From Microbacterium lacus (GTDB taxonomy: Bacteria; Actinomycetota; Actinomycetes; Actinomycetales; Microbacteriaceae), in the NCBI RefSeq assembly GCF_002812805.1, contig NZ_NMUM01000023.1, positions 1 to 64,000 on the forward strand: a DNA stretch of 64,000 bases, in the 5' to 3' direction. A model generated the notes under the pieces. It made no database searches, had not been told where the DNA came from, and was given only the letters and a program-made list of their open reading frames with translations. This document shows positions 16,797 through 26,614 of this stretch, piece by piece. The stretch's first letter is position 1. Every line of letters starts with the position of its first letter. Made by a program: the position numbers and the translations under genes.

Positions 16797-16823
16797 CTTC
16801 GAGTGCGCTCGAAGTTCTAGCGT
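16793..16823 (+). promoter_or_regulatory. MerR-type promoter and operator
   Basis: -35 TTGACT (16793-16798) and -10 TAGCGT (16818-16823) are separated by 19 bp, the over-long spacer characteristic of MerR-regulated promoters. A perfect dyad (arms ACTTCGAG at 16796-16803 and CTCGAAGT at 16808-16815, spacer TGCG) fills the spacer. The ATG lies six bases after the -10, so the message is probably leaderless and autoregulated. Confidence 0.8.
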
Positions 16824-16829
16824 GGGGAC

Positions 16830-17239
16830 ATGACCCTCACCCACGACTCGCCGGTACCCGGCGTCAGCGTCGGCGTCGGCGTCGCGATCTCGGACGCGGC
16901 GGCCGCCACTGGCCTCTCGACACACACCCTGCGCTACTACGAGCGAGCCGGGCTCATGCTGGATCCCGTCGAGCGGGTCTCGTCTACCCATCGTCGCTAC
17001 GGTGACGCCGACATCGCGTGGGTGCAGTTCCTGACCCGATTGCGGTTGACCGGCATGCCCATCGCGACAATCCGCGAGTACACCGAGTTGGTTCGCCAAG
17101 GCGACGAAACGGTCGACGCACGCCGCGAACTGCTGGTGCGGCACCGCGTCGCCGTCCTGCACCAGCTCGACGACATCACGGCGAGCCTCGCCGCCATCGA
17201 CATCAAGATCGCCATTTACGAACAAAAAGGGACGAACAC

Positions 17240-17243
<4 letters not shown>
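16830..17243 (+). CDS. MerR-family transcriptional regulator
   Basis: A 137-residue regulator. The winged-helix domain begins around residue 19 ([23 protein letters not shown]), the standard MerR signature; [16 protein letters not shown] follows. The C-terminal half is a single long dimerisation helix with no cysteine metal site, so it most likely senses a small molecule or carbonyl stress rather than a metal. The N-terminus carries a valine-glycine run encoded by a GTCGGC hexamer repeat (about 16864-16884). It overlaps the aldo/keto reductase by ATGA and is preceded by its own operator. Confidence 0.92.
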
Positions 17244-18217
<974 letters not shown>

Positions 18218-18387
18218 GGGCTCCGAATCGCCGACCCCTTCGCGCGCACTGAACCCGCCGAACCGACGAGGTTCGCGGGGGAGTTCAGGACGCCGCGCTC
18301 GCCGGATATCGCGGCGGGCGCGGCGTTCGTCACGGGTAGGCTCGGGTCATCTCTTTTTCCGCCGTGATCGACCCACAAGGACACCAC

Positions 18388-19854
18388 ATGGCCCCCCACA
18401 TCGACGTGGACGCAACACCGCCTACCCGCACCGAATCCGACTCGCTCGGCAGTCTCGAGATCCCGTCCGAGGCCTACTGGGGCATCCACACTGCCCGTGC
18501 GCTGGAGAACTTTCCGATCGCGAAGCGGCCGATCTCGGTCTATCCGGAGCTCGTGCGAGCGCTGGCGATGGTGAAGCAGGCATCCGCCCGCGCCAATCGT
18601 GAGATCGGTGTGCTGGACGCCGAGAAGGCCGACCTGATCGATCGTGCCGCTCAGCGCGTCATCGACGGCGAATTCCACGACCAGTTCGTCGTGGGCGTGA
18701 TTCAGGGTGGCGCGGGCACGTCGACCAATATGAACGCGAACGAGGTCATCACGAACGTCGCGCTCGAGATGGCGGGACGGACGAAGGGCGACTACACGTT
18801 CCTGTCGCCGATCGATCACACGAATCGCAGCCAGTCGACGAACGACGTCTATCCCACCGCCATCAAGGTGGGGTTGAGCCTGTCGCTCGTGAGCCTGCTG
18901 GAGGAGCTCGACCTGCTGCGCCGCTCATTCCTCGCGAAGGCCACCGAGTTCCACGACGTGCTCAAGGTCGGACGGACACAGCTGCAGGATGCCGTGCCGA
19001 TGACGCTGGGGCAGGAGTTCAACGGTTTCGCCACCACCCTCGGTGAGGACTACCACCGCCTGCGCGAGAACGCCCATCTGCTGACCGAGGTCAACATGGG
19101 CGCGACCGCGATCGGCACGGGAATCACGGCCCACCGCGGCTACGCGCAGTCGGTCGTACGTCACCTCAGCCACATCTCCGGTCTGCCGCTGGAAACCGCT
19201 GCCGACCTGGTCGAGTCCACGAGCGACACCGGTGGATTCATGTCGTTCATGGCGTCACTCAAACGCAACGCGATCAAGCTCTCGAAGATCTGCAACGACC
19301 TGCGGCTGCTCTCATCCGGCCCGCAGGCGGGGCTGGGTGAGATCAACCTGCCCGCTCGGCAGGCGGGGTCGAGCATCATGCCCGGCAAGGTCAACCCGGT
19401 GATTCCCGAAGTCGTCAATCAGGTCGCTTTCGCGGTGGCGGGAGCGGATGTCACGGTCACGATGGCCGTCGAGGGTGGACAGCTGCAGCTCAACGCGTTC
19501 GAGCCGGTCATCGCGCACTCGATCTTCCAGTCGATCACCTGGATGCGTCAGGCCATGTGGACCCTGCGTGTGAACTGCATCGACGGCATCACGGCCAACC
19601 GCGACCGGCTCGGCGCGATGGTGGGCTCGTCGGTCGGCGTCGTGACGGCGCTGACTCCGTTCATCGGGTACGCGGCATCCGCTGCTCTGGCCAAGACCGC
19701 GCTGCTGACCGGACGAAACGTCGGCGATCTGGTCGTCGAGGCGGGACTGATGTCGGCGGAAGAGGTCGCCAAACAGCTCTCGCCCGCGCGGCTCTCGGGT
19801 CTCGAGGCGGTCACCGCGGCGATTCCGGTCATCGTCGCGGCCGAGGATCTCTGA
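18388..19854 (+). CDS. aspA: Aspartate ammonia-lyase
   Basis: A 488-residue aspartase converting L-aspartate to fumarate and ammonia. The fumarase/aspartase signature GSSIMPGKVNP lies near residue 335, and the substrate-binding blocks GAGTSTNMNANEV and SPIDHTNRSQSTNDVYP are intact. TNMN and the adjacent T/S pattern favour aspartase over fumarase C. The ATG at 18388 follows AAGGAC by 8 nt, which decides against the earlier GTG at 18364. Monocistronic in appearance. Fumarate produced here would link to the C4-dicarboxylate system at 39807-43488 metabolically, not genetically. Confidence 0.9.
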   Translation: MAPHIDVDATPPTRTESDSLGSLEIPSEAYWGIHTARALENFPIAKRPISVYPELVRALAMVKQASARANREIGVLDAEKADLIDRAAQRVIDGEFHDQFVVGVIQGGAGTSTNMNANEVITNVALEMAGRTKGDYTFLSPIDHTNRSQSTNDVYPTAIKVGLSLSLVSLLEELDLLRRSFLAKATEFHDVLKVGRTQLQDAVPMTLGQEFNGFATTLGEDYHRLRENAHLLTEVNMGATAIGTGITAHRGYAQSVVRHLSHISGLPLETAADLVESTSDTGGFMSFMASLKRNAIKLSKICNDLRLLSSGPQAGLGEINLPARQAGSSIMPGKVNPVIPEVVNQVAFAVAGADVTVTMAVEGGQLQLNAFEPVIAHSIFQSITWMRQAMWTLRVNCIDGITANRDRLGAMVGSSVGVVTALTPFIGYAASAALAKTALLTGRNVGDLVVEAGLMSAEEVAKQLSPARLSGLEAVTAAIPVIVAAEDL

Positions 19855-19930
19855 GGATCGCCGGAGCCGCTTCCTCCCGCTCCACCGCCGAACCGATAGG
19901 TTCGAGCGCGTACCGACGAGAGGACTTTTC

Positions 19931-20341
19931 ATGACCGACGCCAACGGACCCGCAGACCACACCCCGCCGCCGCCCGCCTATCCGACAGCACCGCCCGCAC
20001 CGGCCGGCACAGCTCCCGGCGCCCCGATCCCGGGCAAGACCCTCGGTATCGTCGCGCTGATCGTCGCTTTCTTCGCGAACTTCATCGGCCTGATCCTCGG
20101 CATCGTCGCGCTCGTCCAGAGCCGCAAGGCCGGCGTCAAGAACACCCCCGCGGTCTGGGCGATCATCGTCGGCTCCGTGCTCTTCGTGCTGAGCATCATC
20201 ATCGGCATCATCGTGATCGTGGCAATCACCGCCGCTGCGGGCTTCGCCACAGAAGCCATCACTGCGTGTGACGCAGTGGACTACGTGGGAACGGTGATCG
20301 TCCAGGGCATCGAGGTGGACTGCTCCACGATCGAGTCATAA
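19931..20341 (+). CDS. DUF4190-type small membrane protein
   Basis: A 136-residue protein with a proline/alanine-rich cytoplasmic N-terminus (about 1-33) and two membrane helices (about 37-62 and 75-100), followed by a short outside tail containing two cysteines (ACDAVD, VDCSTIES). The LGIVALIVAFFANFIGLILGIVALVQ segment is the DUF4190 pattern. AGAGGAC sits before the ATG. Function unknown; such proteins are common and often near cell-envelope genes. Confidence 0.75.
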   Translation: MTDANGPADHTPPPPAYPTAPPAPAGTAPGAPIPGKTLGIVALIVAFFANFIGLILGIVALVQSRKAGVKNTPAVWAIIVGSVLFVLSIIIGIIVIVAITAAAGFATEAITACDAVDYVGTVIVQGIEVDCSTIES

Positions 20342-20358
20342 CCCCCGACCTCGAACGT

Positions 20359-20446
20359 CCGGTCGTTGAGCGAGCGGCGCTCGTCGAAACGCGTCGTCGT
20401 GTCGGTGCGTTTCGACTCGGCGCTTCGCGGCTCGCTCAACGACCGG
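20359..20446. repeat. Nested palindromic intergenic element (GTCGTTGAGCGAGC type)
   Basis: Perfect 17-bp outer arms at 20359-20375 and 20430-20446 (CCGGTCGTTGAGCGAGC and complement) enclose perfect 10-bp inner arms at 20383-20392 and 20407-20416 (GTCGAAACGC and complement). It fills the gap between two convergent genes. From memory this GTCGTTGAGCGAGC/GAAACG arrangement is a frequent dispersed element in Microbacteriaceae. It probably also terminates both transcripts. Confidence 0.8.
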
Positions 20447-20450
20447 GGCG

Positions 20451-21326
20451 TCAGCCGAGGATGCGGCAGTGCGTCGTCAGCTCGCCGATACCGTCCACGC
20501 CGACCGTGACGGTCGAGCGGTCGCGGAGAAAGATCTGCGGGTCGCGCGAATAACCCGCGCCACCCGGGCTGCCGGTCGAGATGAGGGTGCCGGGCAACAA
20601 CGTTGTCGTGCCGGAGAGGTGCGAGATGAGCGTCGCGACCGAGCGCACCATCTGATTCGTCGACGCATCCTGAACCGTATGTCCATCGACGACGGCCCAG
20701 ATGTGCAGGTCTTGCGGGTCGGGGATCTCATCCGCCGTCACCACGAACGGGCCCGTGGGGGTGAAGCCGTCGAACGACTTGCAGCGAGACCACTGGGCCT
20801 CGGAGAACTGGATGTCTCGCGCGGTGATGTCGTTGACGACCGTGTACCCCCACACATGATCCAGAGCGTCCTCGGGTGAGACGTCGCGGGCGGGGGCGCC
20901 GATGATCACGCCGAGTTCCGCCTCGTAGTCCACGGACTCGCTGAGAGTCCGTGGCCAGGAGGTGGTCTGCTCGTGGCCCGTCAGCGAATTCGGCCAGAGG
21001 CTGAAGACCGTCGGCGCGGCATCCGTCTTCAGTCCCAGCTCGCTCGAGTGCGCAGAGTAGTTCAGTCCGATCGCGAGGATGAGCGGAGGGCGGTTCGAGA
21101 CAGAGGCGAAGGTGACATCGGCGAGCGGATGCCGTGGCACGCCGGCCGGCGGCTGTGCCAACGCCCGGCGCACGCGCAGAAGCCCCTCCTGGCCCGATTC
21201 GATCAGGGACTGGAGGTCGTCGGGACCGTCCGAAACGAGATCGGGGATGGCGATGGCCTCGTCGCGCTCGACAACGGCAAGGACGGGAGAACTCGCCCCG
21301 GAGGGCACGATGTGGGCAAAACGCAC
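20451..21326 (-). CDS. Fumarylacetoacetate hydrolase-family protein
   Basis: A 291-residue FAH-superfamily enzyme. The C-terminal catalytic domain (about 80-290) shows YEAELGVIIG, WGYTVVNDITARD, KSFDGFTPTGP and LISTGSPGG, the acidic metal-ligand blocks of FAH-type hydrolases, decarboxylases and acylpyruvases. The substrate cannot be assigned because it stands alone, not within an aromatic-degradation operon. The GTG start at 21326 follows TAGCGT (21333-21338) by six bases. Confidence 0.85.
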   Translation of the reverse strand: MRFAHIVPSGASSPVLAVVERDEAIAIPDLVSDGPDDLQSLIESGQEGLLRVRRALAQPPAGVPRHPLADVTFASVSNRPPLILAIGLNYSAHSSELGLKTDAAPTVFSLWPNSLTGHEQTTSWPRTLSESVDYEAELGVIIGAPARDVSPEDALDHVWGYTVVNDITARDIQFSEAQWSRCKSFDGFTPTGPFVVTADEIPDPQDLHIWAVVDGHTVQDASTNQMVRSVATLISHLSGTTTLLPGTLISTGSPGGAGYSRDPQIFLRDRSTVTVGVDGIGELTTHCRILG

Positions 21327-21332
21327 ACACCC

Positions 21333-21338
21333 ACGCTA
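21333..21338 (-). promoter_or_regulatory. -10 element, leaderless FAH-family gene
   Basis: TAGCGT on the minus strand, six bases before the GTG at 21326. The divergent PrsW gene has the same layout about 60 bp away. Confidence 0.45.
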
Positions 21339-21393
21339 CCCCGCGCGGGTTGCGTGGTCTCTGTCGCCGCCCTCTGAGTGAGCACGCCCGCCA

Positions 21394-21399
21394 TAAGCT
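21394..21399 (+). promoter_or_regulatory. -10 element, leaderless PrsW-family gene
   Basis: TAAGCT, six bases before the GTG at 21406. Confidence 0.45.
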
Positions 21400-21405
21400 G
21401 GCCGG

Positions 21406-22659
21406 GTGACGTATGCGCCCCCGCCCTGGCCAGACCGCCCCGGTTCGCCCGACCCCGCCGCCTCGGTGCCGACCGCTGCGTCGTTCGTGTCGCCCCTCGC
21501 ACAACCGCAGCACGCCCCCGGGGCGTACATCCCGCCCTCGCCCGTACCCGTCTCCGGCTCGGTCGATTCGGTCCCAACGTTGCCCCGGAAGGGGCGCCGG
21601 GTCTCGATCTGGCTGTTCGCACTCTTGGCCGTGCTGCTTATCGGGCTCGTCGGCTATTTCCTTACCTTTCTCGGTGCGAGCGCCTCCATCATCGGGATGA
21701 TCGTGGCGCTCGTGCCGTTCGCCGTCGTGCTCTTCGCCGTGAGGACGATAGATCGATGGGAGCCCGAACCGCGCGGACTCGTCGTGTTCGCGGTCGCCTG
21801 GGGCGCGATCGCCTCGGTCGGGATCGCGTTGCTCGTCGACCTGGGCATCATCCTGCTGATCGGAAACAGCGACTCGTCCGCCCGTGACCTGTTTTCGACC
21901 GTCGTGCAGGCTCCTGTCGTCGAAGAGGTCGCGAAGGCTCTCGGCCTGTTGCTGATCTTCGTGACCGCCCGTCGCGCGATAGATGGCCCCGTGGACGGCA
22001 TCGTGTACGGCGCTCTGGTGGGTGCGGGCTTCGCCTTCACCGAGAACATCCAGTACTTCGCGATCAGCTATCTCGACGGGGGAGCGGGGGACCTCACGGC
22101 GACGTTCTTCGTTCGCGGCATCCTCTCGCCCTTCGCTCACGCCATGTTCACCGCCGTGGCCGGCTTCGCGCTGGGGCTTGCAGCCAGACGCGGCGCGACG
22201 GGCGGTCGAGCCCTGGGGGCACTCGGCCTGGGGCTGATCGGGGCGATCGCACTCCACGCGTTCTGGAACGGGTCGGCGATGCTCGGCGACTTCTTCGGCC
22301 TCTACCTGACGCTCCAGGTTCCGCTCTTCATCGGATTCATGCTCGGAATCCTGGCTCTCCGCCGCGAAGAAGCACGCCTCACCCACGCACGCCTCGGCGA
22401 ATACGCCTCGGCGGGATGGTTCACCGCGCAAGAGGTCGACATGCTCGCCACTCCCGCGGGGCGCCGCGAGGCACTCCGGTGGTCGAAGACGCTCCGCACC
22501 GATCGCTCGCCGATCATGCGCGCCTTCATCGCCGACGCCACCGCGCTGGCCGCGGCGCGCCAGCGCGCGATCTCGGGACGGGATGCCTCGGCCGCCGAAG
22601 ACGAACGCGTGCTGCTCGCTCGCACGGCCGCGGCGCGGGCCTCGCTTCTATCGATCTGA
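21406..22659 (+). CDS. PrsW-family intramembrane metalloprotease
   Basis: A 417-residue membrane protein with a proline-rich cytoplasmic N-terminus (about 1-60) and about eight helices. PrsW motifs are present: VVEEVAKALG (tandem Glu), GAGFAFTENIQYF, HAMFTAVAGFA and LHAFWNG, which together supply the Glu/His metal site. Related proteins cut membrane-bound anti-sigma factors. The C-terminal about 100 residues form an extra cytoplasmic helical region typical of actinobacterial members. No sigma/anti-sigma pair lies nearby, so the target is unknown. Confidence 0.88.
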   Translation: MTYAPPPWPDRPGSPDPAASVPTAASFVSPLAQPQHAPGAYIPPSPVPVSGSVDSVPTLPRKGRRVSIWLFALLAVLLIGLVGYFLTFLGASASIIGMIVALVPFAVVLFAVRTIDRWEPEPRGLVVFAVAWGAIASVGIALLVDLGIILLIGNSDSSARDLFSTVVQAPVVEEVAKALGLLLIFVTARRAIDGPVDGIVYGALVGAGFAFTENIQYFAISYLDGGAGDLTATFFVRGILSPFAHAMFTAVAGFALGLAARRGATGGRALGALGLGLIGAIALHAFWNGSAMLGDFFGLYLTLQVPLFIGFMLGILALRREEARLTHARLGEYASAGWFTAQEVDMLATPAGRREALRWSKTLRTDRSPIMRAFIADATALAAARQRAISGRDASAAEDERVLLARTAAARASLLSI

Positions 22660-22685
22660 GGCTGCCTCCGGTCGCCCGGGAAATG

Positions 22686-22736
22686 ACTCAGCGCCCGGTG
22701 CCGCGGCGATGCCTGCGTGTCTACCGGGCGCTGAGT
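22686..22736. terminator. Perfect 14-bp inverted repeat after prsW-like gene
   Basis: ACTCAGCGCCCGGT (22686-22699) and its exact complement (22723-22736) enclose a 23-base loop 27 bases past the stop codon. There is no T-run, so it is a factor-assisted terminator or a repeat element. Confidence 0.6.
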
Positions 22737-22829
22737 TGGCCTGCATTGAGTCTGCCCCCGGCCTGTGAAGGTGTCAAGAGTGCTCGGGGCGGCTTTGACC
22801 CGACATCAGCGGTCCGGTTGGATGGAGTC

Positions 22830-23198
22830 ATGACTGCAGACCGCACAAAGCCCACGTTCGACGCCCCCGAGGGCCCCGCGCCCGAGACCCTGGTCGTCCG
22901 CGACATCATCGTCGGAGAGGGTGCCGAGGCGAAGCCCGGCGATACCGTGACCGTGCACTACGCGGGTGTCGAGTACGACTCGGGCGAAGAGTTCGACTCG
23001 TCGTGGGGCCGGGGCGAAAGCATCCAGTTCCCGCTCCGTGGCCTGATCCAGGGCTGGCAGGACGGCATCCCCGGCATGAAAGAGGGCGGCCGTCGCGAGC
23101 TCGTCATCCCGCCGCACCTGGCTTACGGCCCGGCGGGTGGGCACTTCCTCGGCGGCAAGACCCTCATCTTCATCATCGACCTGATCAAGGTCGGCTGA
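22830..23198 (+). CDS. FKBP-type peptidyl-prolyl cis-trans isomerase
   Basis: A 122-residue cytosolic single-domain FKBP that catalyses proline isomerisation in protein folding. VTVHYAGVEYDSGEEFDSSW, FPLRGLIQGWQDGIPGMKEGG, LVIPPHLAYGPAG and LIFIIDLI are the conserved FKBP blocks, with the active-site Y, F, D, W and Y residues kept. The ATG at 22830 is chosen because the fold begins just after it; the open frame back to 22416 is antisense to or inside the preceding gene. No signal peptide. Confidence 0.93.
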   Translation: MTADRTKPTFDAPEGPAPETLVVRDIIVGEGAEAKPGDTVTVHYAGVEYDSGEEFDSSWGRGESIQFPLRGLIQGWQDGIPGMKEGGRRELVIPPHLAYGPAGGHFLGGKTLIFIIDLIKVG

Positions 23199-23213
23199 CC
23201 CCTTTCACGAGGT

Positions 23214-23250
23214 CAGAGGCTCGGCGTGTCACTCGCGTGCCGAGCCTCTG
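23214..23250. terminator. Terminator after FKBP gene
   Basis: Perfect 12-bp arms CAGAGGCTCGGC (23214-23225) and complement (23239-23250) with a 13-base loop, starting 16 bases after the stop. Confidence 0.75.
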
Positions 23251-23380
23251 TCGTGCCTGGTGTGAACCTGGCGCAACCGATCCGTGAACTTTTTGCATTC
23301 ACGGGAATAGATAAGGGCGCGAGCTCGTTAGACCCCCCGTACCGCCGGGATTCCGGCCCTCTTTGAACCGAAGGACAGAC

Positions 23381-23947
23381 ATGACCGACAGCACCGCAGC
23401 CCTCACCGAGTTCCCCGGCTACAAGGCCGGCACCTGGACGCTCGACCCCTCGCACAGCGAGGTTCAGTTCAGCGTCCGCCACATGATGATCTCGAAGGTG
23501 CGCGGCACGTTCGGCGTGAAGTCCGCCACCCTGACGGCCCCCGAGAACCCGCTCGAGGCCACTGTCGAGGCCACGGTCGATGTCGCGTCCGTGGACACGA
23601 AGGACGAGGGGCGCGACAACCACCTGCGCTCGGCCGACTTCTTCGACACCGAGACCTACCCGACCATGGAGTTCCGCTCGACCGGTGTCCGGATCGAGAA
23701 CGGCGACTTCCTCGTCGACGGTGACCTGACGATCAAGGGCATCACCAAGCCCGTCACGTTCGACTTCGACTTCGGCGGCTTCGGCACCGACCCGTGGGGC
23801 AACTACAAGGCCGGCGCGACCGCCAAGACGGTCATCAACCGCGAGGACTTCGGCCTGACCTGGAACGCGGCCCTCGAGACCGGCGGCGTGCTCGTCGGCA
23901 AGGACGTCACGATCGAGCTCGACCTGCAGGGTTCGCTCGCGGTCTGA
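23381..23947 (+). CDS. YceI-family protein
   Basis: A 188-residue lipocalin-like beta-barrel of the YceI family, which binds polyisoprenoid-type lipids. WTLDPSHSEVQFSVRHMMISKVRGTF, DEGRDNHLRSADFFD and FDFDFGGFG are family blocks. No signal peptide is visible, so unlike the proteobacterial YceI this is probably cytosolic. The ATG at 23381 follows GAAGGA; the ATG at 23363 would leave no ribosome site. An excellent intrinsic terminator follows. Confidence 0.9.
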   Translation: MTDSTAALTEFPGYKAGTWTLDPSHSEVQFSVRHMMISKVRGTFGVKSATLTAPENPLEATVEATVDVASVDTKDEGRDNHLRSADFFDTETYPTMEFRSTGVRIENGDFLVDGDLTIKGITKPVTFDFDFGGFGTDPWGNYKAGATAKTVINREDFGLTWNAALETGGVLVGKDVTIELDLQGSLAV

Positions 23948-23974
23948 CCGCGTCGCAGATCACCTGCGCGAACG

Positions 23975-24009
23975 AAGGGACGGATGCTTCGGCATCCGTC
24001 CCTTTTTGT
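23975..24009 (+). terminator. Intrinsic terminator with TTCG tetraloop after yceI-like gene
   Basis: Perfect 13-bp stem (AAGGGACGGATGC at 23975-23987, complement at 23992-24004) closed by TTCG and followed by a T-rich run (TTTTTGTT). It is the only classical U-tract terminator obvious in the window. Confidence 0.92.
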
Positions 24010-24030
24010 TGCCCCGAGTCGCGGCGGGGG

Positions 24031-25011
24031 TCAGGAGCGGCGGCGCAGCCGCAAACGGTCCTGCGCCAGCAGGATCCCCAAGAACACGACGATCGCGCCG
24101 GCGGGCTCATTCCACGTGAGTGGCTCGCCGAGCACGATCAGGCCCAGCGCGACGCCGACCACGGGGGTCAGGTAGGTGACCGTCGACGCACGCGTCGGGC
24201 CCCAGGCGCGGAGGGCGTTCTGGTTCCAGATGTACGCGACACCCGTGCCGAGGCATCCGAGCAGCAGGACGCTGCCGACGATCCAGGGGTTGAGCGTGAC
24301 CTCGCCGAGCGCAACGACGGGGGTGAGGACGAGCATGATCAGCGCGGCGATGCCGATGTTGAGGAACGAGAACATCAGGGCGCTCATGCCTGAGTTGGAG
24401 ACGAACTTGCGCATGTACGCGAGGCTGAATCCGTAGCAGGCGGTGGCGCCGAGGATCGCGAGCTGGGCGATCAGGCTCTGGTCGAGATCGAGACCCTCCC
24501 ACGGAGCGATGAGCACCATCACACCGAGGATCCCGACCACGATCCCCGCGATCTGCATGCCCTTGAGACGTTCGACGCGGAACAGCAGGCCCGCCATGAC
24601 CGCCGTCATGATGGGCGTCGTGGCGTTGTAGATGCTGGCGAGACCCGACGTGACGTGCTGCTGTGCCCACGAGAACAGCAGGAATGGGATCACGCAGAAC
24701 GTGATCGCGAGCACGGTCATGTGCATCCAGACGCGCGGAACCCGCGGCAGGCGCTCGCGGCGCAGCGAGACGAAGATGCCGAGCGTGATCGCCCCGAGAA
24801 CGAGGCGCGACCACGCGACCTGGCCGGGCGACATGCCCTCGAGGGCCACCTTCATGAACAGGAAGCTCGAGCCCCAGACGATGCCGGTCAGGGCGAACTG
24901 CAGGGCGATCCAGGCGTTGGACGGTCCGGCGATGGATCGCGCCGGGGCGGCCGCGGGGGAGCCGGACGACGGGGCGGCCGAGCGTTTGATCGGGGGCGGG
25001 GTGGTGCTCAC
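24031..25011 (-). CDS. EamA/DMT-superfamily transporter
   Basis: A 326-residue membrane protein with ten predicted helices arranged as two EamA repeats (about 33-165 and 178-315). The N-terminal about 30 residues are a serine/alanine/proline-rich cytoplasmic extension. Members export amino acids or metabolites; the substrate here cannot be assigned. The GTG at 25011 has TAGAGT six bases upstream (25018-25023). It is convergent with the YceI gene and shares the gap containing that gene's terminator. Confidence 0.88.
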   Translation of the reverse strand: MSTTPPPIKRSAAPSSGSPAAAPARSIAGPSNAWIALQFALTGIVWGSSFLFMKVALEGMSPGQVAWSRLVLGAITLGIFVSLRRERLPRVPRVWMHMTVLAITFCVIPFLLFSWAQQHVTSGLASIYNATTPIMTAVMAGLLFRVERLKGMQIAGIVVGILGVMVLIAPWEGLDLDQSLIAQLAILGATACYGFSLAYMRKFVSNSGMSALMFSFLNIGIAALIMLVLTPVVALGEVTLNPWIVGSVLLLGCLGTGVAYIWNQNALRAWGPTRASTVTYLTPVVGVALGLIVLGEPLTWNEPAGAIVVFLGILLAQDRLRLRRRS

Positions 25012-25017
25012 CGGCTG

Positions 25018-25023
25018 ACTCTA
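25018..25023 (-). promoter_or_regulatory. -10 element, leaderless EamA transporter gene
   Basis: TAGAGT on the minus strand, six bases before the GTG at 25011. Confidence 0.45.
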
Positions 25024-25132
25024 GCCCCGGCATCCGACGTCCACGGGCGTCAACGGATGCCGCGTCCGGATTCCGCCGACGTTAGGCCGTCTCGCGACGA
25101 TGCGCGAGCCCCGTGCGGGCCCTTGTCGGGAG

Positions 25133-26443
25133 TCAGGGCTGCGGGTCGAGCGCGTCGTACGCGCGGAACCGCGGGCTACGGCGCACCAGCAGTGCCACGA
25201 GGGTGACGATGATGAACCCTCCGATGAGAGGCGGGAACCACAGCGCTGTCACGGTTGCCAGCGTGCCGGCGTAGAGCGCACCCAGGCGCGGGCCGCCCGC
25301 CACGACGACCATGAAGACGCCCTGCAGGCGTCCGCGGATCGCGTCGGGCACCGCGGACTGCATCATCGTCTGCCGGTAGATCGCGCTGACGTTGTCGGCC
25401 GCGCCCGTCACCGCCAGCAGGATCATCGAGAGGGCGATGAGGGGGATGTTCGCGACATCCTCGCCCAGACCCGCGGGTGCGAACACCCCGAACGCCGCGA
25501 CGAGGAGTATGCCACCGAAGCCCGCCGTGGCCGCGCCGAACACCAGGATCGACCGTTCGATGCCGAGACCCTGCCGCCGGACGCGCCCGATCGGTCCCGA
25601 GAACAAGCTGGAGAAGAATGCTCCGGCCGCGATAGCGGCGGTCAGGACGCCCGTCGTGATCGCCCCGCCGCCGAGAAGCACCGCACCGATCGCGGGGAAG
25701 AGGGCGAGGGGGTGGCCGAAGGTCATCGCGACGATATCGAGGAGGTACTGCAACCGGATGTTCGGAGCCTGCTTGAGGAACGCCCATCCGTCGGCGAGGG
25801 AGCGCAATCCCGGTCGGACGGTGACACCTTCGGGGCGGATGCGCGGCAGGGTCCATAGTCCGAGGAACAGGGTCAGCATCAGCACGACGTCGACCGTGTA
25901 GGTCCACGGATATCCGACGAACGCGACCAGGACACCCGCGAGCGCCGGCCCGGCCATCACCATGATGCCGACCGTGATGCCGCTGAGCGCCGCCGCCGCG
26001 GGCAGCAGCTCGCGCGGGACGAGACGCGGCGTGATGGCGGACTTCGTGGCCGAGACGATCGAGTTGGCCGAGGAGTTGACGATCGAGAGCACGAACAGCC
26101 ACGCCACCGTTTCGTTGCCCGTCCACGCCAGGACCGCGAGCAGCAGCGTGGAGACCCAGGTGATGGATGCCGCGATCAAGGCGACCGCGCGACGGTCGAA
26201 GTAGTCGGCGAGCATGCCCCCGTACAGCCCCGCCAGGACCATCGGAACGAGCCCGGCCACGGCGATCATGGCGACCGCCAGCGTCGATCCCGTCAGCTCG
26301 AAGACGTGCAGCATGACCGCGACGATCGTCAGCTGACCGCCGAGGCCCGCGAGGGTCGATCCGATCCACAGTCGGGCGAAGGCCGGGCTCTGGGTGAGGG
26401 GGCGCAGATCGATGAAGTGTTCGCGGCGCAGTCGCGCCATCAC
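25133..26443 (-). CDS. MFS transporter
   Basis: A 436-residue major-facilitator protein with twelve predicted helices. AGLYGGMLADYFDRRAVAL near residue 80 is the MFS loop 2-3 motif, and VPRELLPAAAALSG follows the sixth helix region as in MFS proteins of the enterobactin-exporter (EntS)/drug-efflux type. Substrate unknown. The frame opens with GTG at 26443 directly followed by ATG at 26440; either could start. It is divergent from rpsO. Confidence 0.88.
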   Translation of the reverse strand: MMARLRREHFIDLRPLTQSPAFARLWIGSTLAGLGGQLTIVAVMLHVFELTGSTLAVAMIAVAGLVPMVLAGLYGGMLADYFDRRAVALIAASITWVSTLLLAVLAWTGNETVAWLFVLSIVNSSANSIVSATKSAITPRLVPRELLPAAAALSGITVGIMVMAGPALAGVLVAFVGYPWTYTVDVVLMLTLFLGLWTLPRIRPEGVTVRPGLRSLADGWAFLKQAPNIRLQYLLDIVAMTFGHPLALFPAIGAVLLGGGAITTGVLTAAIAAGAFFSSLFSGPIGRVRRQGLGIERSILVFGAATAGFGGILLVAAFGVFAPAGLGEDVANIPLIALSMILLAVTGAADNVSAIYRQTMMQSAVPDAIRGRLQGVFMVVVAGGPRLGALYAGTLATVTALWFPPLIGGFIIVTLVALLVRRSPRFRAYDALDPQP

Positions 26444-26614
26444 CTATCCGCCCCGTGTTGCACCCCACGAGGTTAGCCGAGCTCAGGCATCCGCTCGTCC
26501 GTCGTTCCATCAACTGGTAGACTCTGGAGGTTGCCGTTCGATCGGCCGCGGATAAAGAGAGCTCACGCATCAGGCGATGGGCGCCGCGCAATGAAGAGAA
26601 AGGGGATCCCCTCT

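Noticed and set aside
14961..17225. 754-residue minus-strand frame across pit, the phosphodiesterase and merR
   Set aside because: Spans several well-supported plus-strand genes and their promoters; no recognisable domain.
18364..18387. Earlier GTG start for aspartase
   Set aside because: No ribosome site before it, whereas AAGGAC is well placed for ATG 18388.
22416..22829. N-terminal extension of the FKBP protein
   Set aside because: The upstream frame overlaps the end of the PrsW gene and a perfect inverted repeat; the fold starts at 22830.
26601..26612. AGGGGATCCCCT palindrome over the rpsO ribosome site as an RNA switch
   Set aside because: A palindrome without spacer cannot fold on itself into a stable hairpin; it may be chance.
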